This document shows, piece after piece, positions 48,525 through 57,619 of a stretch of 64,000 nt of DNA. The stretch lies in assembly GCF_014596975.1 (NCBI RefSeq), contig NZ_JACVXD010000002.1, positions 490,280-554,279 on the forward strand, in the 5' to 3' direction. The notes below the pieces were generated by a model. It was given only the letters and a program-made list of their open reading frames with translations, was not told where the DNA came from and did not search any database. Each line of letters begins with the position of its first letter. The stretch's first letter is position 1. The translations under genes were made by a program, and so were the position numbers. The DNA is from Aestuariibaculum marinum (GTDB taxonomy: Bacteria > Bacteroidota > Bacteroidia > Flavobacteriales > Flavobacteriaceae).

Positions 48525-50294
48525 ATGAAATCACCAGAATCTTATTATAAAGAGCATTTAGAAATTTATACAGCCGAAACGCAAAAGTTCTATCGAAAAA
48601 TGACAGGTTTAAGTAGTCTGCGTTTATTGGTTTTTCTGTTGACGTCAGGTGGAATTTATCTGTTCTTTTATCAATGGCAGGTAGCTGTAGCAATAGCAGT
48701 GGTTGGTATTTCAGTATTTATTTTTTTACTTACGAAATATAACGATGTTAAAGCCAAACGAAATTTTAATAAGGCGTTAGCCGAACTGAATGAAGAAGAA
48801 CTTAAAATTTTATCGGGAAATTTTCATCATCGTGATGAAGGTTTGCAATATCAGGATCCGAAACATTTTTATAGTTTAGACATCGATTTGTTTGGTCGTG
48901 GGTCTTTCTTTCAGTTTATCAATAGAACCACGAATAATGAAGGAACGAATACATTAGCCAATTTGTTAAAGGCAAATGCTATTGATGATATAGAAGTTAG
49001 ACAGAAAGCCATAAAAGAACTTAACGAAAAACCGAAGTGGCGTCAGTATTATTCAGCAACCTCTAGTTTGGTGCATGTTGAAACGCCTGCAAAACAAATT
49101 ATAACCTGGTTAAAGGGCTATGAGTCGTTTTTGCCAAAATTTATGAAATGGCTACCATTGCTATTTACATTGGTAACTGTTGGTTTGGCGGTAGGTGCAT
49201 TTATAGATTTTAAGCTTACAGCTTACCTTGGCTATTGGTTGCTTGTAGGCTTAGGTGTTAGCGGTGGCTATCTTAAGAAGATAAATATTCTGGCTTCAAA
49301 CACAGATAAAGTTAAAGACACCTTTAGGCAATACGCCCTCTTGTTAGATTTAATAGAACAGGAAACTTTCACTTCAGAATTATTAAAAGAGAAACAACAG
49401 CAAATTCAGTTGGGAGAAGAAAAAGCTTCAGTAATTTTTAAAGCTTTTTCCAGATCTTTAGATGCGCTCGATAATCGAAATAATTTAATTGGTGCTATTT
49501 TTGGAAATGGGTATTTTCTAACCGATTTAAAAAACAGTTATCGTATTGAAAAATGGATTGAAAAGTACGGACATAAAGTAGCCGATTGGTTTGAAGTCGT
49601 AGCCTTTTTTGATGCGCACAATTCATTGGGTAACTTCAATTTTAATCATCCTGAATTTGTGTTTCCAAAAATCATAGAAAACGGACCAACGATTCAGGCA
49701 GAACAGTTGGGGCACCCGCTATTAAATAAAGAAAAGCGTGTAGATAGCGATGTGACCATTAATAATGAACAGTTTTTTATTGTTACTGGTGCAAATATGG
49801 CAGGTAAAAGTACCTTTTTACGAACCATTTCGTTACATATTGTTATGGCTAATGTGGGGTTGCCGGTGTGTGCTAAGTCGAGCACCTATTCGCCAATAAA
49901 ACTCATTACCAGTATGCGAACAACTGATTCATTAACCGACGATAGTTCTTATTTCTTTTCAGAACTTACACGCTTAAAATATATTGTCGATACCATTAAA
50001 AACCAACGTTGTTTTATTGTTTTAGATGAAATTTTAAAAGGCACCAATAGCACCGATAAAGCCATTGGTTCTAAAAAGTTTGTTGAGAAATTAGTCGCTT
50101 CTAAGGCTACGGGTATTATAGCAACGCACGATTTAAGTTTATGTGACATAGAGGAGGAACTCGATGCTGTAGAGAATTATTATTTTGATGCTGAAATTAT
50201 AAACGACGAGCTCTACTTCGATTACAAATTAAAAAAGGGGATTTGCCAGAATATGAATGCTTCTTTTCTCTTAAAAAAAATGGAAATTGTTTAG
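48525..50294 (+). CDS. Membrane-anchored MutS-family ATPase
   Basis: A 589-residue MutS homologue without the N-terminal mismatch-binding domains. It starts with two membrane helices (about residues 30-68) and has a second hydrophobic pair near 208-245. The clamp/lever region and the ATPase domain follow: Walker A GANMAGKST, TDSLTDDSSYFFSELTRL, Walker B CFIVLDEILKGTNSTDK and ATHDLSL. The ATPase is complete, so it should dimerise and hydrolyse ATP, but mismatch repair is unlikely without a mismatch-reading domain. The real task is unknown. Confidence 0.85.
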   Translation: MKSPESYYKEHLEIYTAETQKFYRKMTGLSSLRLLVFLLTSGGIYLFFYQWQVAVAIAVVGISVFIFLLTKYNDVKAKRNFNKALAELNEEELKILSGNFHHRDEGLQYQDPKHFYSLDIDLFGRGSFFQFINRTTNNEGTNTLANLLKANAIDDIEVRQKAIKELNEKPKWRQYYSATSSLVHVETPAKQIITWLKGYESFLPKFMKWLPLLFTLVTVGLAVGAFIDFKLTAYLGYWLLVGLGVSGGYLKKINILASNTDKVKDTFRQYALLLDLIEQETFTSELLKEKQQQIQLGEEKASVIFKAFSRSLDALDNRNNLIGAIFGNGYFLTDLKNSYRIEKWIEKYGHKVADWFEVVAFFDAHNSLGNFNFNHPEFVFPKIIENGPTIQAEQLGHPLLNKEKRVDSDVTINNEQFFIVTGANMAGKSTFLRTISLHIVMANVGLPVCAKSSTYSPIKLITSMRTTDSLTDDSSYFFSELTRLKYIVDTIKNQRCFIVLDEILKGTNSTDKAIGSKKFVEKLVASKATGIIATHDLSLCDIEEELDAVENYYFDAEIINDELYFDYKLKKGICQNMNASFLLKKMEIV

Positions 50295-50369
50295 AAAATT
50301 ATAAACTTCAATATATTGCATCAATTGAATAAGTTAGTATCTTTAATCTAACTAACAGCCTGTTATCTT

Positions 50370-51149
50370 ATGCAAGATCAATTGAAAATAGCCCTTATTC
50401 AATCCGATTTGGTTTGGGAAAATCCAAAAGCCAATCGTAAGCAATTCAAAGAGAAAATTGAAACCATTAAAGGCGATATAGATCTCATTGTTCTTCCGGA
50501 AATGTTTACCACAGCCTTTACCATGAATGCCGAAAAAGTAGCTGAGACTATGCAAGGTAAAACAGTAACTTGGATGCAGACTATTGCTAAAGAAACCAAT
50601 GCGGCGATTATGGGAAGCATAATAGTTGAGGATGATACATTGTATTATAACCGGTTGCTGTTTGTTGAACCTTCAGGAGAAGTAAGGTGGTACGATAAAC
50701 GTCATACATTCACCTTAGCAGGCGAGGATAAAGTCTATTCTAAAGGAGATAAAAAGGTTATTATAGAATACAGAGGATGGAAAATTTGTCCGCAGGTATG
50801 CTACGATTTACGCTTTCCAGTCTGGGTTAGAAATATTGAAGACTACGATGTGTTGATTTATGTTGCTAACTGGCCGAAGCCAAGAATTTTCGCCTGGGAT
50901 ACCTTGTTGAAAGCGCGTGCTATTGAGAATATGTGTTATTGCATTGGGGTAAATCGGGTTGGACTTGATGACTTACAAAATGAATATTGTGGTAATTCTG
51001 AAGTATACGATGTATTAGGTAATGCCATTTCTAAACTAAAACCTAACCGAGATATGATAGATGTGGTTACACTAGAGCGTAACCACATTAATTTTTACCG
51101 TAATAAGCTTAAGTTTTTAGAAGATAAGGATAGCTTTAGTCTTCATTAA
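50370..51149 (+). CDS. Nitrilase-superfamily amidohydrolase (omega-amidase-like)
   Basis: A 259-residue carbon-nitrogen hydrolase with the full Glu-Lys-Cys triad: Glu44 (VLPEMF), Lys110 (WYDKRHTF) and Cys144 (CYDLRFPVW). The sequence around them fits the YafV/Nit2 omega-amidase branch, which hydrolyses alpha-ketoglutaramate and similar keto-acid amides and so clears transamination by-products. The substrate is inferred from family. The 3' end overlaps the convergent lipoprotein gene by 14 bases. Confidence 0.88.
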   Translation: MQDQLKIALIQSDLVWENPKANRKQFKEKIETIKGDIDLIVLPEMFTTAFTMNAEKVAETMQGKTVTWMQTIAKETNAAIMGSIIVEDDTLYYNRLLFVEPSGEVRWYDKRHTFTLAGEDKVYSKGDKKVIIEYRGWKICPQVCYDLRFPVWVRNIEDYDVLIYVANWPKPRIFAWDTLLKARAIENMCYCIGVNRVGLDDLQNEYCGNSEVYDVLGNAISKLKPNRDMIDVVTLERNHINFYRNKLKFLEDKDSFSLH

Positions 51150-52740
51150 AAATTAATGTTTCTATATTTCCCCAACCAGCTCTAACTTCGTCAATTTTAA
51201 AATGACTAACGCGCTCGGGCTGGATTTTATCTAAATAACTACCTGTGTCAAATATGCCATTACTGTTAGTGTCGTGAATAATTCTTACTAGGTAAGTTCC
51301 TGTAGATAAGTTTTCAAAATCTATATAGCCTTCTTTTGTTATATGTTGTTCATATTTAACGTCTCCTTTTTCGGTGGTTAACTGAATAATAAGAGGTAAT
51401 TTGGCATTTACCAAATTGAAGCGAACATCTCCAAACTCTGATGATTTCTTAGTTCGCACTGTGTAATTTAAAGTGTCAGTATTTTTGTTATCAAAGAAAT
51501 CGGTTAGCGCATCAGGGAATATTTGAATCTTATAATTGTTGTCTTCAGTCTTTTTAAAATCAATCGAATAGGTATTGTTCAGGCTGTCTAGTTTTGTAGT
51601 AAAATCTACTTGTGCTGAATCCTTATCAATTAAATTGACTTTAGATGTGTCGAAACTTACAAAAGGAATATTTCCTTTAATTTTAAAGGTCTCTGTAATG
51701 CTTCCGGCAGGAATACTTTTTATAATCAGGGAATCTTTATCCTGCGGACGAATTTTAACAGTGTAGTCTTTTTTAAATTCAGGGTGCGTCACTACAAAAA
51801 TTAAAGAATCGATATCTGTTTTTGGCTTGTACCAATAGTTTAGTGTATCTGTTTTTTCTTCTTTAGTAATGCGGTGTTCAAAATCAGCTGGCACATCAGA
51901 AATTAAATTAATATCCATGCCTTCTACGTTTCCTTCGTAACCAAAAGCTATTTTTTGTTGTGCAGCAATAAACGGACGCGTAGCCTTAAAATCTAAAGTT
52001 TCTTTAAATAGTTTTATAGTATAACTTGAATCAGTAGGTACAGTTATAAGATTATCGTAAAACCCAATTTGATCAGTTTTTTGCTGAAATTTATTATCAC
52101 CATTGTTATCTTTTAAAGCCATTAATAAATATTTCCCCGCTTTAATGTTTTCAATATTAAACGTCGTTACACTATCTAAAGTGTTGGTGATATAAGTTGG
52201 AACTTTTCTGTATACAATAGAATCGTTAAAGGTTGAGTCTACTTCGTATAGTCCGACATTAACAAACGTTTCGGGTTGTTTTTTAAGGGCATCAATAATA
52301 GTTCCTTTTACTGAAAGCGAATCGATATAACTTCCGGTTGAAAACACATATCGATAGTATGGATACGGGTTACCTTCATTATTATCGGTAATGCTATTAC
52401 CAAAGTTAAAAGCATAAGTCGTGTTTGCTTTTAAAGTGTCTTTAATTTTTATGGTAATAAATTTACTCGCGCCTCCAAGGGGGGTGACCTCTGGCTGATA
52501 TTCCATAGGCGGCGAAATAATAAGCTGCTTTTGTAAATCTTTTATCTTGATATATTCATCAAAATAAATCTTGATTTCATTACTGTTAAAATTGGTTGTA
52601 AAATTTTCAGGTAACGATTTTACAATTTGGGGAGGTGTTTCATCTTTAGGTCCTCCGTCTGGAGTGCCACGATTCGCACAGTTAGCTAACACCAAGCCTA
52701 TTAAGGCTAATAAAATAACATTTGAAAACGTTTTATTCAT
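51136..52740 (-). CDS. Lipoprotein with bacterial Ig-like (Big_5) domain
   Basis: A 534-residue lipoprotein (LANC, Cys21) that begins with an Ig-like domain at about residues 30-135 (DETPPQIVKSLPENFTTNF, IKIYFDEYIKIKD). It continues as a long series of beta-rich repeats and ends in a small domain with DTNSNGIFDTGSYLDKIQPE. The Big_5 domain marks it as a surface or periplasmic adhesive or scaffold protein of Bacteroidota. No enzyme motif is seen. Confidence 0.8.
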   Translation of the reverse strand: MNKTFSNVILLALIGLVLANCANRGTPDGGPKDETPPQIVKSLPENFTTNFNSNEIKIYFDEYIKIKDLQKQLIISPPMEYQPEVTPLGGASKFITIKIKDTLKANTTYAFNFGNSITDNNEGNPYPYYRYVFSTGSYIDSLSVKGTIIDALKKQPETFVNVGLYEVDSTFNDSIVYRKVPTYITNTLDSVTTFNIENIKAGKYLLMALKDNNGDNKFQQKTDQIGFYDNLITVPTDSSYTIKLFKETLDFKATRPFIAAQQKIAFGYEGNVEGMDINLISDVPADFEHRITKEEKTDTLNYWYKPKTDIDSLIFVVTHPEFKKDYTVKIRPQDKDSLIIKSIPAGSITETFKIKGNIPFVSFDTSKVNLIDKDSAQVDFTTKLDSLNNTYSIDFKKTEDNNYKIQIFPDALTDFFDNKNTDTLNYTVRTKKSSEFGDVRFNLVNAKLPLIIQLTTEKGDVKYEQHITKEGYIDFENLSTGTYLVRIIHDTNSNGIFDTGSYLDKIQPERVSHFKIDEVRAGWGNIETLIFNED

Positions 52741-52798
52741 TACCTGTTTTAAATTTTTAGCAAACCTACATAATTTTAAAGATATAACGACTAACTGT

Positions 52799-53476
52799 TT
52801 AGGCTATTGCCATGGTAGCAATGCTTATTTTTACATTCTTTGCTTGGTTTAATACATTAATACAAGCCTCTAAAGTTGCTCCAGTGGTAATAAGGTCATC
52901 AACCAGTAATATATGTTTGCTTTCTATATGTTTTGGGTTTTTTAGTTGAAATAATTCATTGTTATTGTTCCATCGGGCAATTCGAATTTTATTTACTTGC
53001 GACTGGGTGTTTGTTACCTTCACTAAAATATTGTCTTGGTATTCGGCATTTAAAGCTTCAGCAATGTGTTGTCCGAATTTCGCAACTTGATTATAACCGC
53101 GTTTTTTCAATTTCTTTTTATGTAACGGTACCGGAATGACCATGTCGATATGTTGATATTGTGATAGAGAGCTAAGTTCACCGCCTAACCAATCGCCAAG
53201 GGTAATACCTATGTTTTCGTAGCCTTTATATTTTAGACCATGAATAAGTTGTTGAACAAGACCTTTCTTTTTAAAACGAAAAAGTGCCGTGGCATGTTCT
53301 ATTTTGGCGCGACCATACAGTACTTTTTTAACAGCATCGGAATTATCAAAATGGAAATTGGTAACTGGCAAATCATGTCTGCATTGCACACAAATTGTTT
53401 TTTCATTATCATTTAATGTGTTTAGGCAGGCATAGCATACTTTTGGAAATAATAAATTGATAACAGATTGAAACAT
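52799..53476 (-). CDS. ComF family phosphoribosyltransferase-like protein
   Basis: A 225-residue protein with an N-terminal zinc finger (CYAC ... CVQC), the VIPVPLHKKKLKKRGYNQ segment and the PRPP-binding loop ILLVDDLITTGATLEAC of type I phosphoribosyltransferases. ComF supports DNA uptake in naturally competent bacteria and has wider roles elsewhere. I chose the ATG at 53476 (MFQSVINLLFPKVC), close to the zinc finger as in relatives; ATGs at 53500 and 53530 are possible. Divergent from glyQS. Confidence 0.9.
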   Translation of the reverse strand: MFQSVINLLFPKVCYACLNTLNDNEKTICVQCRHDLPVTNFHFDNSDAVKKVLYGRAKIEHATALFRFKKKGLVQQLIHGLKYKGYENIGITLGDWLGGELSSLSQYQHIDMVIPVPLHKKKLKKRGYNQVAKFGQHIAEALNAEYQDNILVKVTNTQSQVNKIRIARWNNNNELFQLKNPKHIESKHILLVDDLITTGATLEACINVLNQAKNVKISIATMAIA

Positions 53477-53574
53477 TACTTGCGAAAAAATGGGTTCCAT
53501 AAACTTAATCAAAAATTTAATGCATTGCACGCTTAATTTTTAAAGAAGAATTCCATTAGTTAGCGGCGGTTTTT

Positions 53575-53582
53575 TATTTTTG
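53575..53582 (+). promoter_or_regulatory. Promoter -7 element abutting the glyQS start
   Basis: TATTTTTG, then CAGC, then the ATG at 53587: same spacing as at uppP. Transcription would start at or in the start codon. Confidence 0.5.
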
Positions 53583-53586
53583 CAGC

Positions 53587-55131
53587 ATGGCAAATCAAGA
53601 TGATCAATTTAAAAAGGTAATCTCTCACGCTAAGGAGTATGGTTACGTGTTTCAGAGTAGTGAAATCTACGACGGATTAAGTGCAGTTTACGACTATGCA
53701 CAAAATGGTGCAGAATTAAAGAAAAACATTCGCGATTACTGGTGGAAAGCCATGGTGCAGATGAATGAAAATATAGTAGGAATTGACGCCGCTATTTTTA
53801 TGCATCCAACCACATGGAAAGCTTCAGGTCACGTTGATGCCTTTAACGATCCTTTAATTGATAACAAGGATTCTAAAAAGCGTTACCGCGCGGACGTTTT
53901 AATTGAAGATTACTGTGCTAAAATTGAATCTAAAATAGATAAGGAAGTTACTAAAGCGGCGAAACGTTTTGGTGACGCTTTCAATAAAGAAGAATTTGTA
54001 TCTACAAATCCTCGTGTTTTAGGATATCAGGAAAAAATAAATACCATTCTTTCGCGTATGGCAAAGTCTTTAGAAAATGAAGATTTAGCAGATGTGAAAG
54101 CGTTAATTGAAGAGCTGGAAATTGCCGATCCGTTAACTGGAAGTAAAAACTGGACCGATGTGAAGCAATTCAACCTAATGTTTGGAACCAAGTTAGGTGC
54201 TTCAGCTGAAAGTGCGATGGACTTATACTTGCGTCCTGAAACGGCTCAGGGTATTTTCGTGAACTTCTTGAACGTTCAGAAAACGGGTAGAATGAAGATA
54301 CCATTTGGTATCGCGCAAACAGGTAAGGCATTCAGAAACGAGATTGTGGCCAGACAATTTATCTTTAGAATGCGTGAGTTCGAGCAAATGGAAATGCAGT
54401 TTTTCATTAAGCCAGGAACGCAGCAAGAGTGGTATGAGCATTGGAAAGAAACACGATTAAAATGGCATTTAAGTTTAGGAATGGGTGAAGATAATTACCG
54501 TTTCCACGACCATGAAAAATTGGCGCATTATGCCGATGCTGCTGCCGATATAGAGTTTAAATTCCCATTCGGGTTTAAAGAATTAGAAGGAATTCATTCA
54601 CGTACCGATTTCGATTTAAGTCAGCACGAAAAATTTTCTGGTAAAAAATTACAGTATTTCGATCCGGAAGAAAATAAAAGCTATGTGCCTTACGTGTTAG
54701 AAACCTCAATTGGTTTAGATCGTATGTTCTTAGCGGTATTCTCGAACTCGTTACAGGAAGAGGAATTAGAAAACGGAACGACTAGAACGGTACTTAAATT
54801 ACCAAGTGTTTTAGCGCCAGTAAAAGCAGCTATTCTACCATTGGTTAAAAAAGATGGTTTGCCAGATGTGGCTCGTAAAATTATTGAGGACTTAAAATGG
54901 GATTTCAATGTGGTTTACGATGAAAAGGATGCCGTTGGGCGTCGTTATAGAAGACAAGATGCTAACGGAACACCATTCTGTATTACTGTAGATCATGATA
55001 CTTTAGAAGATAACACTGTAACCATTCGTCATAGAGATTCTATGGAGCAGGAACGTGTTAAAATTGAAGATTTACGAGATATCATCAAGAAAGAAGTTGA
55101 TGTACGTAATTGGTTATTAAAAATGAAATAA
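53587..55131 (+). CDS. glyQS: Glycyl-tRNA synthetase, single-chain alpha2 type
   Basis: A 514-residue class II synthetase of the eukaryote-like dimeric form rather than the alpha2beta2 form. VFQSSEIYDGLSAVYDYAQNG (motif 1 region), YLRPETAQGIFVNFLNV, FRMREFEQMEMQFF (motif 2) and TSIGLDRMFLAV (motif 3) are all present, with a C-terminal anticodon-binding domain. It charges tRNA-Gly in the cytosol. It ends at a bidirectional terminator. Confidence 0.96.
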   Translation: MANQDDQFKKVISHAKEYGYVFQSSEIYDGLSAVYDYAQNGAELKKNIRDYWWKAMVQMNENIVGIDAAIFMHPTTWKASGHVDAFNDPLIDNKDSKKRYRADVLIEDYCAKIESKIDKEVTKAAKRFGDAFNKEEFVSTNPRVLGYQEKINTILSRMAKSLENEDLADVKALIEELEIADPLTGSKNWTDVKQFNLMFGTKLGASAESAMDLYLRPETAQGIFVNFLNVQKTGRMKIPFGIAQTGKAFRNEIVARQFIFRMREFEQMEMQFFIKPGTQQEWYEHWKETRLKWHLSLGMGEDNYRFHDHEKLAHYADAAADIEFKFPFGFKELEGIHSRTDFDLSQHEKFSGKKLQYFDPEENKSYVPYVLETSIGLDRMFLAVFSNSLQEEELENGTTRTVLKLPSVLAPVKAAILPLVKKDGLPDVARKIIEDLKWDFNVVYDEKDAVGRRYRRQDANGTPFCITVDHDTLEDNTVTIRHRDSMEQERVKIEDLRDIIKKEVDVRNWLLKMK

Positions 55132-55158
55132 TCTGAAATACATCAGAAGCTATATAAC

Positions 55159-55187
55159 AAAAATCCTGAGTATGCTCGGGATTTTTT
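55159..55187 (+). terminator. Terminator between glyQS and the Lrp gene (both directions)
   Basis: AAAAATCCTGAG/CTCGGGATTTTT with loop TATG and one wobble pair; A-run on the left, T-run on the right. Confidence 0.85.
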
Positions 55188-55656
55188 ATATCTGTATTTG
55201 TCGGTCGATTTGCTGATCAAGGGAAATCATTGACTCGGTTCGCAATACCCCGGGAATAGTTTGTATGTCGTGGTTTAGTAAATGCATAAGGTGGGCGTTA
55301 TCTAAACAAAGTAATTTGATAAATATGTTGTAAGTCCCCGTTGTATAATGGCACTCGAGAACTTCTGGAATGCGTTTTAAAGCTTTAACAATAGATTCAT
55401 TATTTGTAGCATGATCTAAATAAATACCAACAAACGCCATGGTGTTGTATCCTAATACTTTTGAGTTAAGAATAAACTTCGAGCCCGAAATGAGTTTCGA
55501 TTTTTCAAGTTTTCGTAAACGTTGATGAATTGCAGCACCAGAAATCCCTACATTACGGGCTATTTCTAAAATAGGAGTACGAGCATCGCTGGTTAAAGCC
55601 CTTAGTATTTTCTTATCGATACCGTCAATAGTGATGGTTTTAGTTTTTGCCTTCAT
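55186..55656 (-). CDS. Lrp/AsnC-family transcriptional regulator
   Basis: A 156-residue regulator: helix-turn-helix in the first 60 residues (ILEIARNVGISGAAIHQRLRKLEKSKLI) and the RAM ligand-binding domain after it (AFVGIYLDHATNNESIVKALKRIPEVLECHYTTG). Such proteins sense amino acids. It lies 60 bases downstream of a saccharopine-dehydrogenase gene on the same strand, so it may respond to lysine or related compounds (inference). Confidence 0.92.
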   Translation of the reverse strand: MKAKTKTITIDGIDKKILRALTSDARTPILEIARNVGISGAAIHQRLRKLEKSKLISGSKFILNSKVLGYNTMAFVGIYLDHATNNESIVKALKRIPEVLECHYTTGTYNIFIKLLCLDNAHLMHLLNHDIQTIPGVLRTESMISLDQQIDRQIQI

Positions 55657-55716
55657 TCATTTCAAATTAGAATATAAATGTAATTATTTAGTTTTAAAAT
55701 GAAAGAATAAAGGGGT

Positions 55717-57081
55717 TTATATGTTTAAAGGATTATAGCCGAAGTAGGGGACGTCTTCTTCTTTAAATTGAATGCCATAGGTTTCCAGTTCTTTTAAAAT
55801 AGGTGTGTAGACTTCTTTGGTTATAGGTATTTGAACGCCAGGGGTTTTAATTTTTCCATTTAAAATGGCCAATGTAGCTATAGCAACTGGTAAGCCAACT
55901 GTTTTGGACATGGCTGTATAGGTTTGGTTTTCGCCTAGAACAACCATATTCGAATCTATTTGATATTTTTCTCCGTTTAATTCGTAACCAAATTTATGGT
56001 ACATAACAATCATATCTTTGTCTTCTTCATCCAAAGTCCAGCTATCCATCAATATTTTTTGGAGAATTTGTGCCGGCGTGGCTTTTTTTAATTCCACTTG
56101 TTTGGTGCTACTGAAAATATCCAGTTCTAGAAGCTTATCCCACATAATATCATCCTGATCAATTTTTAATTGATGACGTAATTTCAATTCAACCGAATCG
56201 GTTGGGCTGTAGGGTAAAAAAGAGTTGATAAAATCACGATAACTCATATGTTCGCTGTCATCAATGGTATAGCTGTCATCAGTCATACCAAGAGCGACAA
56301 AAATATTCCAGGCACGACTAAACCCAACACGACGAATCGTTCCGCGGTACAAAGTTTTAATATCGTTTAATCCATATACACTTTGGTATTTTAAAGAATC
56401 GCGGTTGGCGTAAACTTCAAATCGGCCATAATCTTCAATGTCAATAAACTCTGTCCGTCTAAATAAACGGTTGTAAGGAATGTACTTGTAGGTACCTTCC
56501 TGTAAAAATTTAGCGGCGCCACCTTGTCCGGCAGTCACAACATTTCTTGGATTCCAGGTGAATTTGTAATTCCATAGGTTATTATCACTTTCAGGAGCCA
56601 CTAAACCTCCCGTAAACGATTCAAATAAAATTATTTTTCCGCCTTGAGCACGAATTCGGTCAATGACTTGCATGGCACTCATATGGTCGATACCAGGATC
56701 GACACCAATTTCATTCATAAAAATAAGCCCTTTATCTTTGGCTTCTTCATCTAAAGCCTGCATTTCTGGACTAATGTAAGATGCGGTTACCATATTTTTG
56801 TTATAAGCAATACAGTCTTTAGCGACTTCAATATGGAAGCGGGCAGGAAGCATTGAAATAACAATATCGGCCTTTTGTATGGCTTGTTTTCTATGTTCTT
56901 CATTAAAGACATCTAACTGAATAATATCAACTTGTTTATGCTGCCCAACCAATTTTTTTGCATGTTCTGTATTTAAATCACCAATGGTAATATGAAGATT
57001 TTCAGATTGAGATTTGTCTAATAAGTATTTAAGGAGGTAAGTGGTGGATTTACCTAAACCAATGACTAATATGTTTCGCAT
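55717..57081 (-). CDS. Saccharopine dehydrogenase family protein
   Basis: A 454-residue oxidoreductase: N-terminal NAD(P) fold (MRNILVIGLGKSTTYLLKYL), GDLNTEHAKKL, DIVISMLPARFHIEVAKDC, YISPEMQALDEEAKDKGLIFMNEIGVDPGIDHMSAM, and a C-terminal saccharopine domain. It matches the LYS9-like branch, which splits saccharopine into lysine-semialdehyde and glutamate in lysine breakdown. The neighbouring Lrp/AsnC regulator supports an amino-acid role. Confidence 0.9.
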   Translation of the reverse strand: MRNILVIGLGKSTTYLLKYLLDKSQSENLHITIGDLNTEHAKKLVGQHKQVDIIQLDVFNEEHRKQAIQKADIVISMLPARFHIEVAKDCIAYNKNMVTASYISPEMQALDEEAKDKGLIFMNEIGVDPGIDHMSAMQVIDRIRAQGGKIILFESFTGGLVAPESDNNLWNYKFTWNPRNVVTAGQGGAAKFLQEGTYKYIPYNRLFRRTEFIDIEDYGRFEVYANRDSLKYQSVYGLNDIKTLYRGTIRRVGFSRAWNIFVALGMTDDSYTIDDSEHMSYRDFINSFLPYSPTDSVELKLRHQLKIDQDDIMWDKLLELDIFSSTKQVELKKATPAQILQKILMDSWTLDEEDKDMIVMYHKFGYELNGEKYQIDSNMVVLGENQTYTAMSKTVGLPVAIATLAILNGKIKTPGVQIPITKEVYTPILKELETYGIQFKEEDVPYFGYNPLNI

Positions 57082-57160
57082 AATGAGTTTAGTTGAGTAA
57101 TTTTGTACGGACTAATTTAGTAAATACAAAACGTATTTGTTTAAAAAATAGAATTTTGAT

Positions 57161-57547
57161 ATGAACAAACGATTATTAATCACTGGAGCTGTTTTAGGGG
57201 TGTTAAGTGTAATTCTTGGTGCTTTTGGTGCTCACGGACTTAAGGCTTTGGTACCTGCGGAGGCTATAAACACTTTTGAAACTGGTGTACGTTACCAGAT
57301 GTATCATGCTTTTTTGTTACTTTTTGTGGGGATTGTTCCTAACGTATCGGTAAAAGCAAAAAATACACTTTTTTATTTGGTTGTTACTGGTGTTATTTTG
57401 TTTTCGGGTTCTATTTATGCATTAGCCACAAATACGTTAACCACCTTCGACTTTAAAACCATAGGATTTGTAACGCCGATAGGAGGGCTATTCTTAATAA
57501 GTTCTTGGGTGTTATTAATTATTAATTTCGTAAAAAATAATTATTAA
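57161..57547 (+). CDS. DUF423 family membrane protein
   Basis: A 128-residue protein with four membrane helices and the DUF423 signature GAFGAHGLKAL near the N-terminus, plus FETGVRYQMYHAFLLL and PIGGLFLISSWVLL. Small inner-membrane protein of unknown function, widely spread in bacteria. It stands alone between the divergent saccharopine dehydrogenase gene and pckA. Confidence 0.9.
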   Translation: MNKRLLITGAVLGVLSVILGAFGAHGLKALVPAEAINTFETGVRYQMYHAFLLLFVGIVPNVSVKAKNTLFYLVVTGVILFSGSIYALATNTLTTFDFKTIGFVTPIGGLFLISSWVLLIINFVKNNY

Positions 57548-57585
57548 AAGAAGTTAAAATCAAGAATAATTAAAAATTATTGTGC

Positions 57586-57593
57586 TAGTTTTG
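57586..57593 (+). promoter_or_regulatory. Promoter -7 element for pckA
   Basis: TAGTTTTG, 26 bases before the ATG. Confidence 0.5.
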
Positions 57594-57619
57594 TCAAGTG
57601 AATAATTTTAAACTAAACT

